Origin: Tenebrio molitor
Lineage: Eukaryota > Arthropoda > Insecta > Coleoptera > Tenebrionidae
NCBI RefSeq assembly: GCF_963966145.1
Contig: NC_091056.1
Coordinates: 2,812,771-2,876,770, forward strand
DNA: 64,000 nt
Direction: 5' to 3'
Program-made: the position numbers and the translations under genes
Shown here: piece by piece, positions 10,621 through 21,860 of the stretch
Numbering within the stretch: the stretch's first letter is position 1
Layout: each line of letters begins with the position of its first letter
Notes under the pieces: model-generated
Database searches by the model: none
Seen by the model: only the letters and a program-made list of their open reading frames with translations
Told to the model about the DNA's origin: nothing

Positions 10621-11099
10621 ACAATATTGAAAGTTCTGCCGCTGTAGTCTATTTTTTTTCTAATAAAGCGCGCCCAATTTTGACAGACTTTAAAGGGTGT
10701 ACAAAATGTTGCTTGGCAATTATTCATCAATTGTTTCAAAAGGTAACTGCTCAAATACCTTCAAATTTTACATTAAATTTTTAACGACAAAATCTAATCT
10801 TTTCGTTGAATCAGACAAGTGATTTACTTAATTGTTTGTGTAGACCCCTATTTTTTAGTGTTTAACAATCTAATAATCATCGCGCATAATTTTCGATAAA
10901 GGAAGCATGTGTTAAAATTAAATTTTTTAACTTCAGGTAATTTTTAGTGTCCAACCGAAGATTCGGTTTCGGCCAATTTCGGCTGAAAATAAGAGTTTCA
11001 GTTAAGTTTCGGTTTCGGCCAATAATCGGCCGAAATTTCGGCTCCAACCGAAACTGTTTTTTGTCGCGTCACGCTCGTTGTTGATTTGATTTATTAAAT

Positions 11100-11288
11100 A
11101 TCGGATGTTTTTTTTTTTAATTTCACCTCGTAGTAAGCGCCGAAGAGTCGATTGTGAACGCACCACTCGTGTAAATCGTAAGATTTAAACAGCTGATCCG
11201 TGATCCGTAACCCCTATAGTGCATTCACCATCGACTCTTCAACGCCTACTATGATGGCTATGAGGTGAAATTTAAAAAAACACCCGAT
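11100..11288. repeat. nested foldback element 1 inside the hAT
   Basis: Left arm tcggatgttttt...aatttcacctcgtag...cgccgaagagtcgattg pairs with right arm caatcgactcttc-like sequence ending caccc-gata. The arms are about 65 bp around a short loop. Confidence 0.65.
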
Positions 11289-11349
11289 AATACTTATAAA
11301 TGTTTAATTAAGACCGACTGAAGTTGTTTTTTAGTTTGATTTATAATAA

Positions 11350-11590
11350 AAATAAACGAGGCAAAAATGAATAGGGAATTCCACAATTTTTCTTGAAAAG
11401 CAAAATAATTGCCCCAATCCTCCCACGTATTCTTAAACACTAGATAAATTTAAAATGTTACAGGTACTGGAAACGTTACATTTAATGTGTATAGATATAT
11501 ATTTCTAACACATTTCATTACAAATTTTAAACTGTATTTATAAAAAATTCAAAAATTGAAAAATTCCCTATTCATTTTTGCCTAGTTTAT
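11350..11590. repeat. nested foldback element 2 inside the hAT
   Basis: Ends aggcaaaaatgaatagggaa (left) and ttccctattcatttttgcct (right) form a near-perfect inverted repeat around about 180 bp of AT-rich sequence. Confidence 0.7.
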
Positions 11591-11999
11591 TAAGCATAAA
11601 GGTGTTTTTGTTTATTTTTGGATTGAAGACAAACAGTTGTATCTAATTACAAAGGTTTGTGTCCAAAAAGTAACTGAATTCAAAAGTTTCGGTGTCGGTT
11701 TCGACCGAAACTGTAACAGAGGCCGAAATTCGGTTTCGGCTGAAAAATATGGTTTCGGTCGGACACTAGTAATTTTATTATTACTAATTGAACCTTCACG
11801 GTCTAAAATATAATAATAAAATATAATTTCATAAAAATCCGTTGGCAAATAACCGAGATGTTAGGTTCGAAAGTCTTAGCTGAGACACCCTGTATACATT
11901 GTTTTACTAATTTCACATCCTTTTGAGTCACGATGTCTAGTGATGCAACGTTTTCTTTTATTGCAGAATGAAAAATTTTTGTCGGCCTGTCACAGATCT

Positions 12000-12362
12000 T
12001 TTTTTTTAAAACTCCAAGAGAGATCTGCAATCTGCCCAGTGGGCGATAAGCGTTTGTTTTATGACTAGGATGTGGTCATGTAGTGCATCACTTCAGTAAG
12101 TGATCACCTTTAAAAATAACTCTAAATTTTAATCTCAAATCTAGGGTTTATTTGTCCACGTGATCTTAAGTCTAAACTTATCTGGGTTCTGCAATTAAAT
12201 CGGATGGTTCCAGACGTTTTAGCCTACGCACTTCGTTAACTTCGCGCACATTTAACTGGTTAGCCAGCACATTCTAGGATGCACTGACACTCTTTCACTG
12301 TATTTCGCACTATATCGATGTATGGCTTCCTTGATGGATTCCAGCGGGATGTCACGCTGGAT
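12000..12362 (-). pseudogene. Jockey-type LINE, C-terminus and poly-A 3' end
   Basis: Immediately left of the hAT end, the minus strand continues the Jockey-type ORF2 from 18400: QRDIPLESIKEAIHRYSAKY followed by decayed sequence, matching the usual C-terminal region of Jockey polymerases. The codon spanning the hAT insertion point reads through (NKVI before, QRDI after). The element ends in a run of A residues on the minus strand at about 12008-12000, the normal Jockey tail. Confidence 0.7.
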
Positions 12363-12568
12363 CAGTGGCGGCTCGTACTGTAAAAATGTGGGGGTTGCAA
12401 CTTTTATAGGTACTTACCAGTTACTAAAATAGGTTTATAGGTTAAAAATTACTAACTACGCATGTGTCTTACAAAACCATTTACTTTTGCATCAGTTTAG
12501 ATACCTACTTATAGTAAAATTTAAAAAAAATAAACCAAAGAAAACATTAAAAAAAACGCTCCAACATT

Positions 12569-12874
12569 CTATTGATAGAGAAAATCCATCCGATGTTCTT
12601 TAGCACCAGCGAACTTGTCAATAACCCTTTGATTAAAATCGGGGATGCTTTCGATTAGGTCCCTTTCTTTAGAAAGCATTGCCAACGCAGAAAGTCTTTC
12701 TTGACTCATGGTGTTCCTTAAAAAAGTTTTAATCCTTTTGAGGGTCGAAAAGCATCGTTCTGCTTCAGCTGAAGCCATAGGAATTGTAATTAAAATTTTT
12801 AAAAGTTTTACACTTTCACTGAAGGTCACACTTAACTCATTGTTTTGAGCGATAAAGTCATAACGTGCCTTCAA
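12569..12874 (-). pseudogene. hAT transposase C-terminal dimerisation domain
   Basis: 102 codons contain VKLLKILITIPMASAEAERC, then FSTLKRIKTFLRNTM and RLSALAMLS. This is the hATC dimerisation domain of ZMYM1-like transposases. It is the expected end of the protein encoded at 15480-17175 but is separated from it by about 2.6 kb of inserted DNA. Confidence 0.85.
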
Positions 12875-12899
12875 ATAAATTTATATTTAGAGCAACCTA

Positions 12900-13569
12900 T
12901 GGAAGTTCAATTGTTTGCAACATTTTTACAGCGTAGAAAATGACACAAGAATCGTCTGGTCTGACATTTAACAAAATAAAATTAGGTTAGAAAATATTTT
13001 TAATTTTTGTAGTGCATTCATCTCAGATTATTGAAATTCACGTTAATAAATAATAATCCAAACATTATTCCAATCACAAATTATTTGCTAACTAATGGCT
13101 TTTCGCCAATATACGGAAGATGATGTTTCAGCTTTCGAAATCTTTGTGAGGCATTGCTGCAAATTTTAATTAATCTTCGGGAGAAAAATACCCCAAATTC
13201 GGATGGAAAGTCGAATAAGATCGCAAAATTTCAAAAGCTCTAGAGTCAAGTAATTGTTAACATAAAGAGAACAAGTAAATGGGATGTTACACGGTTAGTT
13301 CATATTCTCCATTCGGTTTCAGTATATTTATATTGAATGAAAACTGAAACTGAACATGGAACTAAACAGACAGTCTGAAAGTACCCACCTTAAGGAAATT
13401 GACAAATAGTTAGTCGTATCAATTCATTTATTTGTTTAAACCATAAAAGAGAACATAACATTAACATTGCTGTGAACACTAATAAGAATTGTAAATTAAG
13501 TATTGCACATAACCTCAGACAATAGGAGATAACAATTTTATACATAATTTACAGTACTTAAGCGTTGAA
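12900..13569. other. no gene recognised; edge of inserted DNA
   Basis: AT-rich, no usable frame. One or both borders of the elements that split the hAT must lie here, but I could not define terminal repeats. Confidence 0.4.
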
Positions 13570-14580
13570 AATGTGCACCCTGTTCTTGTAAACACAACCT
13601 AGTCCTTCATCTAATTGCATTAGTTACATTTTCTAAAACAATAGGATTATTATTAATTTCATTAATTTTCTGTGTTATCCTATTTGGTAGTTCTGCCAAA
13701 TCATTTATGGGTGTTGTGTAAATTGAATTTTTGTTGTGTGGCCACAAGAAGAAATCACAAGGAGTGAGATCACATGATCTAGGGGGCCAGTTGTTTGGTG
13801 TATTACGGCTTATAATTCTATTGTCGTAAAATTTGACCAAAAAATCTATTGTAGCACCATCCTGCTGAAAGTAGCCATAAACTAACTAATCATCATGTAA
13901 TTGATTTAAAAATGGAGACAAAATTTCATTTCTGTATCTTGCAGCATTGATATTTCCTAAAAAACATTGATTATTATTTAATTACTAAAACATTATTACA
14001 ATTGTTACCTTAAAAAAAGATTGGACCAATAATTCTGCGTTGGCTAATAGCAGCCCAAACGCCTACTTTCTGGGGGTACTGGGGTGTTTCAATGAAAAAA
14101 TGTGGATTTTCTGAACTCCACATTCTTGTATTTTGAGAGTTGACATATCCACTAAGATGGAAGTAGGCTTCATCAGTGTGAAAGGTTTTATCAAGGTGAA
14201 CATCTAAAGTATTCAGAAACCATTGACAATATTCTAATCTTTGGGGGAGATCAACTGGATGTAATTCTTGAACAGATGTGAGACGGTATGGAAAGAGGTG
14301 AAGATCATTTTTCACAATTGAATGACAGGTACCAACAGACACACCAAGTTGTTGTGATAAATGTTCAATTGAAGTGCCTGGGGCTTCTTCCATTGCTTGT
14401 CTCACTTCCAGGTTTTCGTCCCACAGATCCATTTTCTTGGAAATTCTTTAAGGAAATGTTTAAAGTTTGTCGAAACTGCGTATATTCCACTGCAATGTCT
14501 GGGAATTCTCCAAACTCTTCCATACATAACGCAAGGGAATACTGCCAAACTCCATCGACATGAAGACTTTATGTTGTGCC
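13570..14580 (-). pseudogene. Tc1/mariner-like transposase, multiple frame breaks
   Basis: From right to left on the minus strand: a decayed first helix-turn-helix (14580-14440, several frames); then a 140-codon frame (14432-14010) with the second HTH (TSIEHLSQQLGVSVGTC) and the first catalytic Asp region (FHTDEAYFHLSGYVNSQN, PQKVGVWAAIS); then, after an AT-rich frame break, NYQQDGA-like text and NNWPPRSCDLTPCDFFLW (13840-13607), which supplies the second Asp and downstream region of the DDE/D triad. The enzyme would cut and paste at TA sites. It is inactive, and its terminal repeats were not identified. Confidence 0.8.
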
Positions 14581-14960
14581 ATTGTTCACAAAAATGTCGG
14601 AAAACAGTAAAACACTGACGCAGATTTCGTTTTAGTTCCGACAAGAACTGATTTTTTGTACGCAAGACGAGGAATAAAACGAGTAAAATCACAAACACAG
14701 CTCAATCTGAAAATGGGAAAGAGAACGAATGTCAAATGTCAAAATTTTAATATGAAATTGAGACAAAACTTACTATGTAACCTGTGTAACTCCGGAGAAT
14801 AATTGGTTGCCTACAAAATTATCTACACTGTTAACAAAATTAAAACGTCGTCAACGCCTACTCTAAATATAGTTATTTTTGAAGGCACGATACTTATAAT
14901 ACAAGTAGACCCGAAAATTGCCCTAAATTCTTTTGTTTCGTAAATTACGGTTCTAAGTTT
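14581..14960. other. no gene recognised
   Basis: AT-rich sequence between the mariner-like remnant and a LINE fragment. I see no domain or clear repeat. Confidence 0.4.
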
Positions 14961-15039
14961 TTGTCCATTAAAAAAGGGATAAACTTTAATTGTTTCTTGA
15001 AAATTCTTTTCGGAAAAACAATTGCTATATTGACTATAT

Positions 15040-15471
15040 TCCTGAAAAGGGATTCCTGCAAACCACTGTTCGTACAACTCAAGATACTCTCTCTGTCTTC
15101 ATTGTACGTGTATAGGTGTCTAGAATATGTAATGCACAAGAGGTCGTCTGTTGATAGGGCACAGGATGTTCATCAGCATGATACTCGTCACAGAACAGAT
15201 TTATACTTACCATGTCACAGACTTACAAAATCCATAAAGCACTTTGAGTATCTATCACCTAAATTTTAAGAGAGCAGCCAACCAAAGTATTTTTAGCGAT
15301 TGTAAAAATTTTCTAATAAACAACCCATTATATGATTACAATGAATTTTTTAGTATTAGTAAGCATTTAACTTTATACTCGTAAGTAGTTAACAAAAATT
15401 TGTATTTTTATGGACGAAGTTAAACACCTGTGTATTTTCTGAATAAAATTATGATTATTATTATTATTTTT
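15040..15471 (+). pseudogene. 5'-truncated LINE 3' end (RT tail, CR1/Jockey group)
   Basis: The plus strand encodes KILSLSSLYVYRCLEYV and, after divergence, DVHQHDTRHRTDLYLPCHRL followed by KSIKHFEYLSPKF. The DxHxxxTR...L.LP motif is the C-terminal signature of many arthropod non-LTR polymerases. It ends with gaataaaattatg and an ATT microsatellite at 15446-15471, a typical LINE 3' terminus, precisely where the hAT transposase frame resumes. Confidence 0.65.
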
Positions 15472-15479
15472 CCGGAAAA

Positions 15480-17175
15480 AAGAGAGTTGCTGCGATTAAG
15501 TGGCCAGTAAAGCTGAAACGTTCTTTGACTTGACACACAATAATATCACAAACTTCTTTTGCTTCTCGAGCGTATTCCTAACACTTATCGGTCTTACGTC
15601 GTTTTGAAGTTGATGGTTGATTGGTCTCGGGAAATTCGGGGATATTATTTCTAATCTGTAATAACTGATTTTCAGATGATAATATATTTTTGTTGGCAAT
15701 AACAGGATCAATTTCTCTCGCTGAAATTTTGCAAACAATATGTCTACATGGGGCATTATCTTGTAAAATAAATTTAGCCAGCAAACGAAACTATTGCTGG
15801 TAAGAATTTTTAAATGGCCTGATGCTTGGTTGATAGTACTGGCATTTTTACTTTGATTTAAAATTTGTCGCATTGTTTCTATAATATCCTTCCTGTGTTC
15901 AAATACAGTGCAGACAACTCTGGAGTTAAAATTCCACCTCGTCGGAGCCGAACGTGGCAAAAGTTTTTTAACTGTTTCGTCCAATACTCCAGTTCGTTGA
16001 GGACTATTTGAAAAAAATGTACAAATTCCTTGCAAGTTTGCGAAAAATATACGGACATTGGTGTTTGCAGAAGCAGCATTTAACATGACCAAATTTAACT
16101 GATGTGAATAACAATCTACGTAGGTAGCGTATTCATAAGTTTGTTTTACAATTGCTTACACCCCGTTAGACGACCCGCTCATGACTGCTGCACCATCATA
16201 TGTTTGAGCAATAAGTTTTTTTTTATCATCTTTGACATGCTTTTCAAGCTCTGTAAGAATAACCGAAGACAAGGTTCTTGAATCGTGATCTGAAGGGCTT
16301 AAAAAATGCCATAATCTTTCAACCGGCTTTCCTCTAACTATATATCTAAAAACGATTGCCATTTGAAATATATTTGAGACATCACTGGTTTCGTCAGCTA
16401 TTACAGCCAAGTAATCGGCTTCATTAATTTCCTTAGAAATTTCTTCTTGGCACACACTAAACATTGTTAGCAAAATTTCATTTTGGACAGTTTTTGACGT
16501 TCCCTTAAAAACCGTAGCTTTTTCTAAATGCTCTTTTAGAGGAACGTCCAAGTCGGCACTAAAATTAATTAATCCACGGAAAACTCCTGGATTAGAGGAG
16601 GAGGTGGACTCGTCATGTCCTCTCAATGCGAGCTCGAAAGCTCCACAAAAAAGCACACAATTAATTATAATGTTTAAAATGTACCGATTATGTCTCACTT
16701 TTTCATTTTGCAATTCAATGTTTCGACGATATGCACTATCCAATTGAGCTGCAATGTTCACAGTTCCAAAAAGTGAAAATTGCACAACATTTTTCATATG
16801 TTTAGCTGACTGTGTATGCTTCTTAACTCGGTCGCCTAAATGATTCAAATCTGTGAAACCTATTTTTGTCCACGATTCTCCTCCTCCAAATAACAAGCAA
16901 GGGAAACAAAAAAGAGCATTTTTTACATCACAACCACAAATCCACGGATGTTTATTGTAAATGTCTGGATTAAATGTTCTATTAAACGTTCGTTTTTTAC
17001 TTGAAACGGCTTGTTTTATGTTTAAGTTTGGAGTAGGTCGCCCAAGTTTTTTTATTTCGATCTTGTCGGTGGAAGATCGACTACAGAATGGTTCCGCTAT
17101 CAAACTTTGCACAGAATTCATTTTTCTTCTGATAAAAACAATCGCCGTTAACATACGTTTGCAGTTTGCTTGCAA
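15480..17175 (-). pseudogene. ZMYM1-type hAT transposase, N-terminal and catalytic parts
   Basis: A 339-codon frame (17175-16156) carries a TTF-type zinc finger region (HPWICGCDVKNALFCFPCLL, then SAKHMKN), followed by the DUF4371-like catalytic core with ADETSDVSNIFQMAI and AQTYDGAAVMSG. An in-frame TAA at about 16153 separates it from a further 198 codons (16092-15496) with LPRSAPTRWNF. A frameshift near 15790 then moves the reading to a frame ending in ERFSFTGHLIAATLF at about 15490. The dimerisation domain is displaced to 12569. It would have acted as the element's own transposase in the nucleus. Confidence 0.85.
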
Positions 17176-17279
17176 CCTGCTGGGACCTTATGGAATGGAC
17201 TTGAACGCAGAAGAGAAGGCTCGCTAATACGCAAGCGTCCAATGTAATCGGCTGGGTTGCATTCTGCATGCAAACCAGC

Positions 17280-17439
17280 ATCTAGCATGGGTAGGTATCA
17301 CGGATTCACGAAAACGGCAAATATAGAAAGTGTTTGGTGTTTAAGTAAATACGTATGAATGAACGTATGTAATATATTATACATATACATTGATACGGTT
17401 GGAAAACTTCATCACTCATTTTGGGTATGTCTGTGGACG
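17280..17439. other. short AT-rich spacer
   Basis: No feature recognised between the transposase start and the GC-rich block. Confidence 0.3.
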
Positions 17440-18291
17440 GTCGGGCCATCCGTTTTCATAAGACCAATGGGATGACGTTTTGACAGTACCTGCGGCACTT
17501 GCGTGGTAGGTACCGAAGGGCGCCACCGGGCATTCCTTGTTGGGTGATCGGTGCAAGTAGAAGCCGAGACAACCCGTGTGCTGCTCCTCCGAGTCTACCC
17601 CACGTTCGTTGGAAATCCGACCTTTTTGGAGCCGTGTTGGAGTGTTCCCGGGCCAAGTGTCGTCTTTTCCCTCGTCGGACGGATCGGGACGTGGAGCTCT
17701 GGACTCGTCAGGACCGACCACGCTCAAGCGGATCAGCCACGTGGTTGTCGGGAGAAAAAGCCGAACTTTTTTTTTGCCGTATCGTTCGCCGTAGGGTACA
17801 TTTTTTTGTGGTCGGAGGTTATCCTCTTGTTTCAGGTTTGACGCCTGCAGCGGAGTCATTTTCATCGCCGGGACTCCTCGAGGACAGTGCGCACTGGACC
17901 ATCGCGGAGCTCTGCCGGGATCCATCGACCCCTGTGAGGTAGGTCCCTGTATGAAGGGGTAACTTCCGACATCTTCTGGTGTGGCGAACGACACCTCCCC
18001 ATTGGTCTTACGAGTGTGCCTCATTCCTCGTTGTTTTTTTGTTGTTTTTTTGTTCAAGGACTCACGTCTCCACAGGCCACCAGCCTTAATGTACCTTTAA
18101 TTTAAGTTTCCATTTTCTTTTTTTTATCTTCCATTTCATTCTGTTTAGAATCATTTTTTTTTTGTTTCTCTTGTTTTTTTAATAAAGGCTGAATGTTCTC
18201 CAGGGACACGTATAAATTTAATTGATCCCACCCCCCGAACCCCGACCTTCTCGGCTTGAGCTAGTCCGCGGTCGAAAGTGGCGTAACAAAA
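17440..18291. other. GC-rich inserted block, possible solo LTR or retroelement UTR
   Basis: A sharp rise in GC content inside the AT-rich hAT element. It includes a 213-codon minus-strand frame (18057-17416) whose composition (Pro, Ser, Gly, Arg) and lack of any domain suggest chance reading of a GC-rich repeat. On the plus strand, ttttaataaagg near 18178 looks like a poly-A signal, and the block ends gtggcgtaaca, an LTR-like terminus. No target duplication was found. The identity is open. Confidence 0.35.
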
Positions 18292-18399
18292 TTATCAATT
18301 AAATCGAATATATTAATATACGAAAATTACTTTCGTAAATATTTTTAATTATTTTTGGGGGTTGCGCAAACCTGCAAGCCATAGGTAAAGCCGCCACTG

Positions 18400-19075
18400 T
18401 CAGATCACTTTGTTTGAAATGTAGTAAGGTGCGTCAACGATGGCACGCAATACTTTGTTTTGAAACCTTTGCAGGATGTTAATATTGGAGACACATGCAG
18501 TTCCCCACAGCTGAATTCCATACGTCCACACAGGGATGGACTTGTACAGTAATACCTTGTTGTCCAAGGATAATTTTGACTTACGGCCGATGAGCCAGTA
18601 AATATGGTTTGGTTTGAGTCCAAGTTGTTTGCGTTTGGAGAATATGTGTTTTTCCATGTCAGGCGTCGATCCAAATACATGCCGAGATATTTAGCATCTT
18701 CGACCTATGGCAGCTGACAGTCGTTAATCTTCACAGGAGGACAAGTTTCTCTACGTAACGTGAATGTCAGATGTATGGACTTGGTTTCATTACCTTTGAT
18801 GCCCCATGTTTTTAGCCAGCGCTGAATTTTATTTAGGCTAGTTTGCAGTTTTCTTGATTGACGTTAGATTAGTGTGGGAGGCCAAAATAGCAGTGTCGTC
18901 AGCATATGTTGCCACTGTAGTGGTTCTTGTTGTTAGTAGATCTGCAGTGTATAAAAGGTATAATATCGGTCCAAGCACGGTTCCTTGGGGAACACCTGAG
19001 TGTATGGGAAATAAGTCAGTATATTCACTCCCTTGTCTCACCAGAAAGTGCCTGTCTGTTAAGTAGGTATAATCA
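18400..19075 (-). pseudogene. Jockey-type LINE reverse transcriptase fragment
   Basis: Two frames on the minus strand: 19041-18838 has the RT core PIHSGVPQGTVLGPILY and TYADDTAILASHT (YADD active site); 18657-18400 has the post-RT region LLYKSIPVWTYGIQLWGTA and LRAIVDAPYYISNKV. Sequence between them is frame-shifted. The 5' part is missing (truncated at about 19075). The gene continues at 12362-12000 beyond the hAT insertion. Confidence 0.8.
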
Positions 19076-19327
19076 TACTTAACTGAGATTTTTGATCGCT
19101 TTTCGTTTCGAATGATTACTTAGTAATTTCCTATTTATTTTTTTTTCCTCACTTCCATGATCATGCCTCTCTTCGAAACGACTGATTAAATATTTTCATG
19201 CCGCCGGCCATTATTGACGGTTTTGCATGATTCAAAATCCGCCGGGAACGTAAAATTCCCGGCCTAGTACTTACAAAAGTGACCTTGATTAAAAATTCGC
19301 TAGAGAATCGGCAGGCAGCATTGAATA

Positions 19328-19395
19328 TAGCCAACGGACTCCGTTTCGGCTCAGGGACGCGAGGGTCGTGGGTTCGATTCCGCTTGTGAAACAAA
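19328..19395 (+). repeat. tRNA-derived SINE head or tRNA relic
   Basis: A perfect RNA polymerase III B box ggttcgattcc at 19371-19381 lies 43 bases after tagccaacgg, which loosely fits an A box. The sequence does not fold as a complete tRNA by eye, so a tRNA-derived SINE is more likely than a functional tRNA gene. Confidence 0.4.
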
Positions 19396-19511
19396 TTTTT
19401 TAATTTTTAAAAATGATTTAAATTTGTCGGCATGAACATTTTTGTGGATTACACGTCCAGAAAATGGTTTGCGAGTGCTCGTGTTGCTTCGCCTCGGCTA
19501 CGCAATATCAC

Positions 19512-19740
19512 TCACACTCGCAAAATATCATTTTCGGGACTTGTGATCCAAATAACTATTTCCGCTTCAACAGTAAAAATTTTAGCTCGACACGATTTTT
19601 CGACACTACACCGCCAGTAAACTTCACCCGAATTTAAAGTTTTACATTTTCGGTACGTATAATTATTATGAACGAGCAATTCCTTGCGTCGTGAACTAAG
19701 CACAATTATAGCTTCCATTCTGCACACGAACTACTAGGTA
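19512..19740 (-). pseudogene. FLYWCH zinc finger exon fragment (MULE-type)
   Basis: The minus strand reads SRRKELLVHNNYTYRKCKT, then EVYWRCSVEKSCRAKIFT: the Tyr-Trp-Cys...Cys...Ala pattern of the FLYWCH zinc finger that begins many insect MULE transposases. No transposase core follows directly. It may be a stray MULE exon or a gene fragment. Confidence 0.6.
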
Positions 19741-20086
19741 TAGAAAACAATATTTATGTCATTATGCACAGCCAAGAACTGAAGACAGAAGAACTGAAGA
19801 GTAAGTTTTTGCAAAAGAAATTTTAATATCCCCTCCGACAAATTCAATTTCTGGAAGTGAGTCGTTTTCTGGGTATTTGCAATAATCCTCTAATCTCTCA
19901 CTCGGTGCGGAAAAGAGGTATCCAAAAACACGGACAGGTAGTCTTGTGCGGAAAAAACCAACCCCGATTTTTTTATAATACACAAATATATGTTTTATTT
20001 TCATAGGACATTTACAATTAAATATTAACTACAATACGTAATACAAATTATATTAAGTATAACATAATTACATAAACATTTTTGTT
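19741..20086. other. no gene recognised
   Basis: Holds an 80-codon minus-strand frame (20004-19762) without recognisable domain. Confidence 0.3.
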
Positions 20087-20470
20087 TTATAATACAAAAA
20101 TTTCCGATAATATTGCGGAATCTGGAAAAGTGCTCCGAATGCTTGCAGCGTTTCCACGTTGAATGGCAAGGGAAATCCTCTCGAAAAGGAATTTCTTTGA
20201 TTTTGAATCGCCTGATTCCGCGATAAGTCGGTTTCCGATGACATTAATGAAATCGATGGCTTCTTTGCACCAAGGGCCTAAGGTTTCAAATGCTAAACCT
20301 TTAAACACGTAGTTTGACGAAATGATTGAACTATATTTGCTATGTTTGCGTTTGCAAGCCATTTCAGCGGCAAAACCTGAGACTTCAATACGTAACTGTC
20401 TGCAAGTGTATCTACAACAGTAACGTCCCAAACCAAAGGTTGACCTTTAATCCACGGTACTAAAGTCATC
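20087..20470 (-). pseudogene. C-terminal fragment of a non-LTR polymerase
   Basis: The minus strand encodes LVPWIKGQPLVWDVTVVDT, then, after a frame slip, AAEMACKRKHSKYSSII and LAFETLGPWCKEAIDFI, ending FLFERISLAIQRGNAASI. I recognise this as a conserved C-terminal domain following the RT in some metazoan non-LTR polymerases; the clade name is uncertain. No RT core is seen nearby. Confidence 0.55.
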
Positions 20471-20708
20471 CATACGTAATACTAATTAATTATTTATTAA
20501 TGTTATATCTATGCGAAATGGATTTTACGTAATCATATTCTGATATTTGACAATTATCATACACAAATATTTTCTGAAATACAAATTTCTCTGCTTCTTT
20601 TACTTTTTTGGACACCCGACGATTGGAGAACTCCAAGATGCCATAATACTCGTCGTCGTCTATTATAATTTTCACTTCGAAAGATTTCATTTTGGTTTTA
20701 TTTATTTA

Positions 20709-21860
20709 CGTGGGGCGCCAAAAATTGCCGCGATAAGTCCTCACTTTGTTTTGTTTGGATCGGCTGTTGGCAATTGTCGCCGGTAGCTCATTCTTGGGGC
20801 GAGGTAAGATAACAAATCAACTTGACCCGAAATGACGAGATAAAATGGGCGCCAGGATCCTCCGGCACTGCTGATTCGGGAATATCCGGATCCAAGGATA
20901 CTCCGGAGCCGATACCCGGAATAAAACACACGTGTTGACCAATTTAATTAAAGTAAATTCCGTAATACGAAAAGTCGAAAAAGTCCGTGACTCCCAGGGC
21001 ACAGGAGACTTTGTACCAATCCCGAAAATCGATGCGATACTCAAGAAAACGCTAACACGAAGTTCACCCAGTCACGGTTCTTTCACGAAAAAGAAGAGGG
21101 GCATCGAAACGAGAATTTATCACCTACCCCAAAAAAGTCCACCCGGTCTTGGTGAAGGAAAATAGGCCTTAACGGCAAAGCAAGGAGAATCGGGAGCTGA
21201 CAGGTGCGTACGTTCTAGAATTGTCGACGCGCGAAAGCGGAACCGAGATAGGTTAGGAAAATCGAAACAAAAGGACCAAAGTACCTACGCTGTCGATCAT
21301 CGATGAGAACCGTCGATCGAGACCGTCTCCATGTTTTTTGGGCGGGAGACGAAGAGAGCCGTCAAGGGATGAAGTAGGTCGGACTGAGCGATCCGCGAGG
21401 GAAGGGAAAAAATGTCTAGGGTCGAGAAGACGAAGGGAATTTATCGAGTTGGGGTCCAAAGAGAAAAGAGAAAGGGAGAGTTAACGGTACGTTCTGACGA
21501 CTTACCCAATTCAGATAAACTCTACGCCGTGAAGAGAGAAGAAGATAGGAAAGATCAAAATTTTCTGGCACGGGGGCCAAGGTTCGCGTTCTAACAAATC
21601 CGACGGTATGTAGCTATCGTCCCGCTGAAATTGTCTGGAAAAAAGCACCATTCCAGCTGCCTCATCAGCTGGGGCCAAACGTGACAAACGAAGAGAGACC
21701 AACTCAAAGAGAAGGCAAGGTGTACGAAAGATCAACGACAACGACAAGCGAACGCGAAGTAGAAGGATTGGGAATAAAAAGGGACACGAACAAAACAGTT
21801 ACGGTGACGTGCGGTTACTAATTGTGAGCGAGAGTTTACTGAGTTGCCCAGTAAACACAA
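20709..21860 (-). repeat. LTR-like block 1 with tRNA-Lys-type primer site
   Basis: GC-rich, ORF-poor, about 1.1 kb. On the minus strand it is followed at 20721-20709 by tggcgccccacgt, close to the tRNA-Lys primer binding site of arthropod retroelements. A similar tggcgccc motif occurs at about 20847-20838. The stretch 21500-21740 is homologous to 23265-23490. I infer an old solo or 5' LTR of an element on the minus strand; the ends are not exact. Confidence 0.45.

Larger units (their letters stand above)
10945..11768. mobile_element. non-autonomous hAT element with perfect 8-bp duplication
   Basis: Ends tagtgtccaaccgaa and ttcggtcggacacta are inverted repeats; further inverted Cgaaac/gtttcg-rich sequence extends inward. 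The flanking octamer GTAATTTT is present on both sides (10937-10944 and 11769-11776), as expected for hAT transposition. There is no transposase. The 824-bp interior holds two separate inverted-repeat elements. Confidence 0.85.
10770..11898 (-). repeat. repeat family B, copy A (interrupted by a hAT element)
   Basis: Read on the minus strand from tacagggtgtctcagctaag at 11898, it matches 44153-44440 first over 11898-11769 and then, after the hAT element at 10945-11768, over 10944-10770. Shared blocks include cctaa-atctc-gttatttg-caacgg and the later stretch ending gattttgt. The TACAGGGTGTCTC start resembles the end of a DNA transposon. Confidence 0.75.
12363..18399 (-). mobile_element. 6-kb hAT element (ZMYM1-type transposase), nested in a LINE
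   Basis: Ends CAGTGGCGGCTCG (left) and its counterpart gccgccactg (right) are short hAT-type inverted repeats. Between them lie the N-terminal two thirds of a ZMYM1/TTF-type hAT transposase (15480-17175) and its C-terminal dimerisation domain (12569-12874), both on the minus strand in the right order. Other elements have entered between 12900 and 15471. The expected 8-bp target duplication is not exact (atctga versus atccagcg), so it has decayed. Confidence 0.75.

Noticed and set aside
17416..18057. 213-codon minus-strand frame as a gene
   Set aside because: GC-rich, Pro/Arg/Ser-rich, no domain, no splice or start support; overlapping frames on the other strand are equally open, typical of GC-rich repeat sequence.
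12363..18399. Perfect 8-bp target duplication for the 6-kb hAT
   Set aside because: Flanks read atctga and atccagcg; similar but not identical, so it is reported as decayed.
19328..19395. Functional tRNA gene
   Set aside because: Good B box but poor A box, and no acceptor stem or cloverleaf visible.
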